From Phymatolithon calcareum (lineage: Eukaryota; Rhodophyta; Florideophyceae; Hapalidiales): a DNA stretch of 64,000 bases. Shown piece by piece: positions 56,915 through 64,000 of this stretch (positions are counted from its first letter, which is position 1; each line of letters begins with the position of its first letter). The position numbers were made by a program, and so were the translations under genes. Location: NCBI GenBank assembly GCA_977006965.1, contig OZ345383.1, positions 1,550,001 to 1,614,000 on the forward strand. The letters run 5' to 3'. Below the pieces are notes generated by a model, which was given only the letters and a program-made list of their open reading frames with translations, was not told the origin of the DNA and did no database searches.

Positions 56915-57590
56915 GTTCTTTCTTTCTTTATTGGGGAAGACGTTGATTTATCGCCAAAGCTTACCTAAGAGCAAGTTCTTCTTGTTCAAGAATTGGAGTA
57001 TCTCCACGGGCCTCTCCCTACGCAGATTTTCTTCTGTTTTGCGTTGCCCCATGCCTCTGCAGACGCGCTGGTAACTTGCATTATAAAAATCTCACATTTC
57101 CTTCTTCTACTGCTTTGCCTCGCACTCTGCCGATTAATTGCCGCCGAGAGGCTACCCTACTAGAACAGCGTAAAAATGGGTGTTCACTGTCTCCGTGACG
57201 CTATACGGGCACACATTGCACGCCCTTGTAGAATATCCTCGCTGTGTCCGTGGTGAAAGTGTGCCACAATGGGCAATTCACTATGAGGTGATGGAGTACC
57301 ACCTCTCCACATATCTGCGAGACATGTAGATCTTTCGGGAGCGTAGGTAGATTCACTGGTTTGCTACTAAAGGGCGGTTTGATAATGGATCGTACCACTT
57401 TCAAAGTGAGAAGACACCACGATTCCAAAAGTCCCCGCCGCGCGAGCTCATCAACAGAGGTTCTCCCCTCGGAAAAACACATTCGACATTGCCGTCGGGA
57501 GCCCACATGCCTCCCATGCTTTCTGCATTGTACCAAAATCGCCAACGGTACAGCCACCAAAGCCATGGACTTGAATTTTGAATTGTACAA
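56915..57590 (-). mobile_element. LINE 3' portion Q with (GAAA)n tail
   Basis: The 129-codon frame from 57590 has QCRMCFSEGRTSVDE and CGEVVLHHLIVNCPLWHTF, resembling the C-terminal zinc-knuckle region C..C....E...H....CP of LINE polyproteins. The sequence ends in CAATAAAGAAAGAAAG at 56915. A block around 57.04-57.11 kb recurs at 63.77-63.83 kb. Confidence 0.5.
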
Positions 57591-57687
57591 AATACTGCGC
57601 GTGTATGTCGTAACAGATGCAATTCACGTCCGTTCTGCCAGAGTCTTCCCGTTCTGTAATGCCGGGCTGAGAGCCTGGCTAGAATGA

Positions 57688-59268
57688 GAGTAGGATAAGC
57701 GGCTGTACGGTTGACGTGCGCCTATTCGGGGCGATTGCGGTAGCGGTAGCCAAAGGGGGTGCGCGCTACCGCGCTGAGGCATTCGTTTGTCTAAAAGAAT
57801 CAGGGGGTGTTGCGTGTTTATGAATTAGCCTGCAGGAGTACGCGCGTGATGTTGCGGAAAACTGACTACTGAAGCGTAAGTAGCACAATTTGCTTACCTA
57901 AAAAGCAGCGTAGCTTTAGCTGCAAGCGATTGCAATCGCTGGATGTACCCCTCAGCCTGAATCAAGAAAGAAAACTACAAAGACGAAATGTAGCAGAGCC
58001 AGAAGGAAATTTTACCTCGGTCAACTCGCCCTCCCCCTGCGATCTCTCCCCCTTCCTTCTCCTCCAATGCCTCCAGCTACTACCTATCACATCCTCGCGC
58101 GATGTCTTGTCCGATCCGCAAGGTACGACGCTGCGAACATTCTCCGCCTCTTATCTTCTTCTCGACCACTTGTGAGCACTTGTCTGGAACCGGAGTACTA
58201 AAATAAATAGATGCTACTAAAATGCGTTTCCAATAGGCGGGCATCTCCTTCCCTGGATCATACTACCATACTACACAAGGTCACCCAAATCATAATGAAA
58301 GAAGACCAACTCCCTTGGACTTTCACAGTGTTGAGAGTTCTTCGCGTCTTGAATTCCTTATTGTACCTACCCTACCCCCTCTTAAAGCCAAATCCTTCCC
58401 TCTAGCATTTTACCCGTGTATCTACATTGAGGTTAGCATTGCTTGAGGCGTGTTCTAAACTATTCGGCAGGAGTATATGTCTGTCGCGCATACCACCGAT
58501 TCAAGTGCATCCATATGCGCTTAGATTACAGACATTGAACGATCATGTCGGCGACATCGCCTCAAATGTCCCTGGTCTTCAAGATGTTAAGCCGCGGACC
58601 TCTAATTTCGAAATTCGACTCGCGACATAGGGTACGGGGTCTCGCCTCCCGCTTGTGGCAAACGTTGTTTCTTCACCGAGATGATGGGATTAAAGAAAAG
58701 GACTTTACCTTGACGATGGAAATAGTTTGAAATTGATGGTCCCTTGTTCTCCCTCGTGTCGGAATCGTCGACTATACTAAAGTGTGCCTCGAGATAAAGC
58801 TATCATACGATGATCTCGAGCATTAAGTGTAATCTAGGTCTCCTCCAACCATAGAGGCCTGGTGCTTTGCTATCCAGGATAAAAACCTTGTTGCCCACGT
58901 GTATATAGAACCAAGACAACAAACTTACTATTCTTGCGACATCAACGAGCAGAGCGCGATTCTCAAGGATCGCTTTGTTACAGAACGATTTGTGCAAGAA
59001 AGGTTCCAATCTGCTTGAGTTTGCCTGTAACTAATGTTGCACCGAGACTGCTCCATCACGAACGTTGACGGACTAGACATTAGTGACGCACATTGAACAA
59101 CCGTCGAACGAGTTCTTAGCGAGACCAAGAACGAATGGCAACTTGGAGCTTTTCCTCTGGAAGGATGGCAATAGGCGCGCTTCCGTTCAGCCCGCTCTGG
59201 TGGCGAAGACGATATTCGGCAAAACACCTTCGACGTTGTATAGGCAGGGCGTTGAGCGCGAGAAGATC
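57688..59268. other. Intergenic
   Basis: Short frames without domain support. No repeat or gene was recognised, apart from 59101-59268, which is the left flank of LINE copy C. Confidence 0.45.
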
Positions 59269-59283
59269 GGCCATTCTGATCCG

Positions 59284-61142
59284 GGGGTAAATTGAAAGTT
59301 TTTATTCTAGAAGCCCTCAACGCCAGAGTCGCCGACACTAGAGCAGCTTCCCATGTGCTACTTTCGCATTGTCTAAAAATATCGCATCACACTATCATTT
59401 CTTCCGTCATTCTCTAATTCTAATAGTCTGTCCATCGCCTGCATTGTTTCGCCCTCGGTCTCTCCGTTGAGTTGCGGTCTTGTGGGACTGCGCTGCAGGG
59501 TCTCAAGGCTCTTCTCAGCAACCTCGCCGAACTGTTCCACATAGGAAGACGGGTTCCGTGAGGGGAAGCGTCCGAAGCACCATTTCACTGCCAGCATTCT
59601 GTGTTCTCGCGATTTGAGTAGCACAGTCGGGGTGGCGCGCTCTTTCCTGTCCACCGAGATTTTTCGCTTCAATCCTTCCTCTGTTCTGCCCCAGGCTTCG
59701 CTAAGACGCAGTTTCTCTTCCTTGTGCGCCACCTTCCCTTGCTCCGCCCGGTTGATCTGCTCGCTGAACAGATCGTGATGTTTCATGTAGGAAATATCCC
59801 TTTCTGCGTAGCGAAGGTCTTCGGCTTTGCCGTCGTAGTTTGGCTTTTTCTCGATTTCAAGTTTCTCCTTCAGTAGTCGCGCAGCAAAATGTTCGCCCAG
59901 CTGTGTCCTCCTGATTCCTGGGGGTGTGATTTTGCAGAGCGACCTGATTCGGTTTTGGAGACGGAGTGCAAAGCGTCCTAGTATGACGGAGTAGAACAAA
60001 CCTTCAGCCTGGTTGATTTGAACTTGGACGGATCTCGTCCACGGGATGAGGTGCAAGGCGTACTCCCACCGGCAGTGCACGAGGGTCTTGTAGATCGTTA
60101 TGTTCTTCATTGTGTGTTCTCCCTTGGCATTCATTCCAATATCTCAAAGACCCAGGATAATTCCTACGCTTTTGAGATTCGTTTCAACGTGGCGTGTTCG
60201 GTGACACCCGTGTTGTCAACGGTCGACCTAGGTATTCCAGTCTTCTTGTTTCATTGATTTCGGACCCTGCTAGCAGAAATTTTCGCTTGATTAAACCGGG
60301 GTAGATGAGGACTTCGCTTTTGCCCTTCTTCGTGTTCCACGTCATACCGTTCTCCCTGGCCCATCGTGTCGGTGTATCGAGGACCCATTGCATTCCATCG
60401 GAGTTTATCGCTTGCAGTTGGACATCGTCGGCAGACAGGATCGCGGGGTATTTTGACATATGCCGGGGTGCCTACTGGATCGTCTCTGCAAATGTGTCCA
60501 TGAACATGTTCTCGAGGCACTGCCTTAGCGGTGAGCCCTAGGGAATTCCGCGGTCGGTCAGAAGCCATGTCTTCTCTTCGTCACCCGCAGTACAGACCTA
60601 TGACGGTTTCAGAAGGTATTTGATCATCTCGGCGATATCCGGGGGTAGACATTTGTGGACTCGGAGCATAACGATGTTGCGCGGGACTCGGTCGTAAGCA
60701 GACGATACGCCCAGGACAGCGACGAAGCGATGACCTCTCCTAATAGTGCTAGTTGACCTCAGGATCGCAAGTTCAGTCCCCTTGTTCTTCTGGAGTCCCA
60801 ATTGGAATCGATGGAATTTGTACCGTTGACGTATAGCAGAGTCCATCGCCGCATCTATGATTTTCCTGACTTGGCTTAATAGCGATATTGGTCTCTAGTT
60901 TCCTTGAACGTGCGCGGGCCCTTTTTTGTGAATAGGGATTAGCGTTGCTCGGCGCTATACTGTCGGCATACATTGAAGTTTACCGCATACCTGCTATAGG
61001 CGTCCAAGCAGTTCGTCGCTCATAGTTGGGTTTGTTTGTAGCATTTCGACCCCGATCTTGTCCAGTCCGAGTGCCTTTCCGCGGGGAGCTCGAATTAGCG
61101 CCTCCTTGATGCCTTCGAGGATGGTTTTGGATACCGCGAACC
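59284..61142 (-). mobile_element. 5'-truncated LINE copy C with ~15-bp TSD
   Basis: GG[C/T]CATT[C/A]TGATCCG repeats at 59269-59283 and 61143-61157 (two differences) delimit it. The minus strand runs from just before the RT (VSKTILEGIKEALI region) through degraded RT blocks (SAYDRV near 60.69 kb, FADD region shifted). It ends with a 253-codon open C-terminal frame (60134-59373) that includes KWCFGRFPSRNPSSYVEQFGEV. The 3' end is AATAAAAACTTTCAATTTA then CCCC at the TSD, like copy A. Confidence 0.9.
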
Positions 61143-61404
61143 GGTCATTATGATCCGAGCAATGCAGACTCAGATAACGAAGACATCAAAACTATTACTC
61201 CGGCGTCGATCGTGGCGACCCCACTTCGCAATACCGACGCACGCCTACATACCACTCTCGTCTGGGCTCCACGCCAGAAGCCCGCCAAAGTTCCAAACCT
61301 GCGACTCTGCCGAGCGGTTAAGTGAATGTACCTCTCTTCAGCGACAGTTCTCGCAGCGCGTCATCTTCGTAACGAGCCATAGACGTTGAAGAGAGCGCGG
61401 AACC

Positions 61405-61938
61405 ATGGCGCCAAAAGTTGAACGATTTGGCAATGCATGCAGCATGCCCGAAGTGCTACGACACTGGGAAAATTTCGCTAAGTGGTACGTAGGACAAGTA
61501 AAGAAGCTATTCTGCTCCGGATGCAAGCAAACAACGCAAGGAAGACGAGTTGACCAAATTATTAAACATGTCCGCAAAAAAGTATTGATAAAAAAGCACT
61601 GGAAAGGAACAATAGCCACTAGGCCCCGAATTGAGGACAAGAGAACTCCATGCGCTTGCTCTCAATCTACCATGACCAAGTTAGAATCCCTGCAAAAACA
61701 ACTGACGGTCGTGGTTGCGAGGCTCAACGAGATAGCGCAGATTGTACCGCCGCATTCCGAACTTGCAGTTGCGGGGACTATCAACCGCCCCGCCCCAGTA
61801 CAAGTCAGTCATCCTTCGCATGTCACCTATAGAAGTCTCTGCAGCATGAACGCTTTGGAAACAACGAAGGCTGCCGCCCAGACTGATGACCATCCCAAGA
61901 CCGAAATGAATAAGGGGATATATGCTGATTTATTTTAA
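61405..61938 (+). CDS. Unknown 177-residue protein with C2H2-like motif
   Basis: An open frame starting MAPKVERFGNACSMPEVLRHW. The motif CSGCKQTTQ...IIKHVRKKVLIKKH has the spacing C-x2-C-x14-H-x9-H, reminiscent of BED or CGGBP1-type fingers. A Leu-rich heptad-like stretch (KLESLQKQLTVVVARLNEIAQIV) follows, possibly a coiled coil. The C-terminus is polar. It lies between LINE copies C and D. It could be a small DNA-binding host protein, a domesticated hAT-derived protein, or the ORF1 of an unrecognised LINE. No homologue is recognised. Confidence 0.4.
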   Translation: MAPKVERFGNACSMPEVLRHWENFAKWYVGQVKKLFCSGCKQTTQGRRVDQIIKHVRKKVLIKKHWKGTIATRPRIEDKRTPCACSQSTMTKLESLQKQLTVVVARLNEIAQIVPPHSELAVAGTINRPAPVQVSHPSHVTYRSLCSMNALETTKAAAQTDDHPKTEMNKGIYADLF

Positions 61939-62158
61939 AAGCTCCCAAAGCCTCAATTTGAGTAACAGGGCAGCTTCTCGCTGTTTTCCATACTCATCTC
62001 TCTACTATGCTTCTAATTTCTCCTTAATCCAAATTTCTCTCCCTATGAGGGCCCGAGTAAGTCTTTTGCATTCATATTCCGCTTCTTGGTCCATCTTCAT
62101 AGACCGTAGTATACGTTGCAACACGATAAGCTCCACCGCAGCACCAGTCCCAAAGTAC

Positions 62159-63095
62159 AGCCAAGATGGGAATATGCCATGCACCTGACGCCATGGACGA
62201 AAAGAGTTCAAACAGCTAATGCAGACGTGGAGAAGACTTTTTTCGGACAAGTATTTGGTCCAATCGCAAAAAATCAACCCGCGAGACTTCGTTTTCTCTG
62301 TCGCATACATAATGTGGAAGACAGAAGACTAGTTCTAGCGTTACGAATGCTTGAACGAGCCAGAACAAGGAAAATGGGCTTGCTCGCAGTCCCAAGACAG
62401 GAAAGAGACGTTGAGGAATTGCAATGGGTGTGTCGTGACATATCATCAATGTTACATCACGACCTATTCGAGACGGCACTAACCTATCTTAAGCAGCGAG
62501 TTTTAGCAAAATCGTTGAGGGACCTGCTCTTTAAAGACGAAGGAGACGGCTTGGAGGCGAGCAGAAAGAGGAAAATCCCTTATGATATTCCCGGGTCTAC
62601 TCCCGCCATCATCAGACTACCGAAAGCACGTCACCGCCAATTGGCGATTAAATGGGCATTCGGACGTTTTCCCCCATTGAGTACCACACTTCTGGAAGAC
62701 AAATTCGGTGAAATCGTACCAACTCTCATGAACAAGCTCGAAGTGTACCTTCAAAGATATCGACTAACGGAAGAGGACACTAGTGAGACTGAAAACGCAC
62801 TTGACAAAGTACTATTCCTCTCAGTCGTCTAATGACGACATGGAATAGACCAAGACAAAATAGAACGGCGACGCTGAGATTCCTACGAACAGGACAAGTG
62901 GACTCTAAGCTTTTCCCTCCACCTTCTCTGGAGGAGGGTTTTTGCAGCTAGGGCTACGACGATAGCAACGAGCCCGGGTTTTGCGGGCTTTAACAGAGTA
63001 ACGGAGCTACCAAGGTAGTAGCATCTGAAACGCATCTCCCTTCCAGTCTTATGAGTGTTTCTGAGGGCGTTTAATAAATTCAAAATTCAAAAAAA
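62159..63095 (+). mobile_element. 5'-truncated LINE copy D with 16-bp TSD and poly(A)
   Basis: ACCAGTCCCAAAGTAC occurs at 62143-62158 and 63096-63111. The body begins inside the conserved RWEYAMHLTPWT block and contains an unbroken C-terminal frame to the stop at 62832 (KWAFGRFPP and EDKFGEIVP), diverged from copies A-C. The 3' UTR has several short GC hairpins and ends TTTAATAAATTCAAAATTCA plus oligo(A). The absence of frame breaks and the perfect TSD indicate a recent insertion. Its 3' UTR resembles the SINE at 10.65 kb. Confidence 0.92.
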
Positions 63096-63405
63096 ACCAG
63101 TCCCAAAGTACTTCGCCAGAATGGATTTTCTCCACAAAGGAACTCTGTTCAAAATGACTCTCAGGCATCTCAAGAAGCTAACACTAGGTTCTCCTGGGCA
63201 CAGGTAGAATCTCGCCACACGATTCCTGCCAATGCACTACCCACTTCTTTGGCTTGAAAAGTCAAGTCTGTATTCGCCTACCTCTCCGATTTCCTTGCTA
63301 AATCCACACGACGGAAGCCGAATATCCAGGCGGTATACTTTGAGAACTTCGCGAGAGGAAAAGTCAGAAAAGTCAGAAAACTGCTCAAACCGCTACTGGA
63401 CCCGG

Positions 63406-63579
63406 GACGTCGGTAAATTCGCCCATCGCGCTCCGGCGCACGCAAGACTGGGGACGTCAGTAACCCCCCGCGCGGATCGTCGGGCAGGCCGAGCGAGAGT
63501 AAGTCCTGAAGATCGGCGCGTCACGCGGACCCGGGACGTCGGTAAACTTGCTTCGGCGCGGGAAACGACCTCGGACGTC
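63406..63579. promoter_or_regulatory. Four GGACGTC boxes
   Basis: GACGTC palindromes at 63406, 63453, 63535 and 63574, each preceded by G and three followed by (A/G)GTAA. GACGTC is a core recognised by many bZIP proteins, but no gene start is evident nearby. A decayed tandem repeat is an equal explanation. Confidence 0.3.
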
Positions 63580-63639
63580 ATAAAATTTTCCTTTCCGCAC
63601 GTTCACACGATACGATGCTCTGCGTGGCCATTGAAGTGA

Positions 63640-63840
63640 AATGATTTTCCCCCTCGAGATCTCTCCGTTGAGATCAGAGGTAGTTTTTCTAATTTTGCTG
63701 ACTATAGCCGTTTTTATGCGAAATGGAGCCTCTGGGCTCTGAGTTGAGTCCTCGTAGCTCATCAGAAGTGTTGCCCCAAGCGTCTGCAGATGCGCTGGTA
63801 ACACTATAATAAAAATCTCCACTTCTTCTTCTTCAAACCG
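63640..63840 (-). mobile_element. Fragment related to LINE Q 3' region
   Basis: GTTGCCCCA..C.TCTGCAGA.GCGCTGGTAAC followed by ATAATAAAAATCTCCACTTC parallels 57.04-57.11 kb at about 80% over 70 bases. It is probably a second copy of the same retroelement segment. Confidence 0.5.
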
Positions 63841-64000
63841 CTGCTCACATCGAGCTGTAAATTACTTAGCATTAAATATTTCGCGACTATTGCAATCGAA
63901 ATTCTAGTGGACAAGTCGCATTTCAACCAGCTTGTTACAGTCATGCTCGGTTTACAATTCACTCACCTCAAAGACTTGTCGCCTCGAGAAATCGAAATGA

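Noticed and set aside
1-64000. tRNA, rRNA or organellar genes
   Set aside because: No cloverleaf with conserved arms and no rRNA-like tract was noticed while reading. Weak B-box-like strings were not supported by an A box or acceptor stem.

Overview
This window looks like nuclear DNA from a eukaryote with compact, intronless genes scattered between large tracts of decayed transposable elements. The three convincing host genes (two bZIP transcription factors and a putatively organelle-targeted acetyl-CoA synthetase) each read through as one uninterrupted frame. The mixture of Copia, chromovirus-type Ty3/Gypsy and APE-type non-LTR elements would fit a florideophyte red alga such as Chondrus. 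That assignment is inference from architecture only; no rRNA, plastid or marker gene is present to settle it.

Layout. 0-8.1 kb is a gene island: a bZIP gene (+), a terminal-inverted-repeat MITE, an acetyl-CoA synthetase gene (+) and a second bZIP gene (-) paralogous to the first. 8.1-15.9 kb is mostly non-coding. It holds a 129-bp SINE with a clean target-site duplication, an unexplained run of palindromes at 11.77-12.24 kb, and small retroelement relics. 15.9-23 kb holds a 5'-truncated LINE, a probable solo LTR and a nearly full-length but mutated Copia element. 23.8-26.5 kb is a second Copia element on the minus strand. 27.3-29.2 kb is a TIR-bounded DNA transposon relic (piggyBac-like by weak motifs), followed by an RTE-like LINE relic, a fold-back element and a Gypsy relic (31-33.6 kb). 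33.7-38.7 kb is the longest copy of the LINE family. 41.3-54.5 kb is a third Copia element split by an 8.6-kb insertion. That insertion is bounded by roughly 500-bp inverted repeats and carries a chromovirus-like Gypsy gag-PR-RT-IN series. 54.5-57.6 kb contains a small non-autonomous LTR element nested in a LINE tail, and another LINE end. 59.3-63.1 kb contains two more LINE copies with target-site duplications around a 177-codon unknown ORF that has a zinc-finger-like motif.

Function. The gene island is the only part likely to serve the cell. Acetyl-CoA synthetase activates acetate, and the two bZIP paralogues flank it in inverted orientation. Both share an unusual substitution at the normally invariant arginine of the DNA-contacting helix. 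No regulatory link to the enzyme is shown by the sequence.

I found no evidence of a new multi-gene system. The most interesting signals are the atypical bZIP pair, the SINE whose 3' end resembles a LINE 3' end in the same window, the palindrome cluster, a shared duplicated LTR start in two Copia elements with copia-type half-tRNA primer sites, and the inverted-repeat-bounded Gypsy composite.
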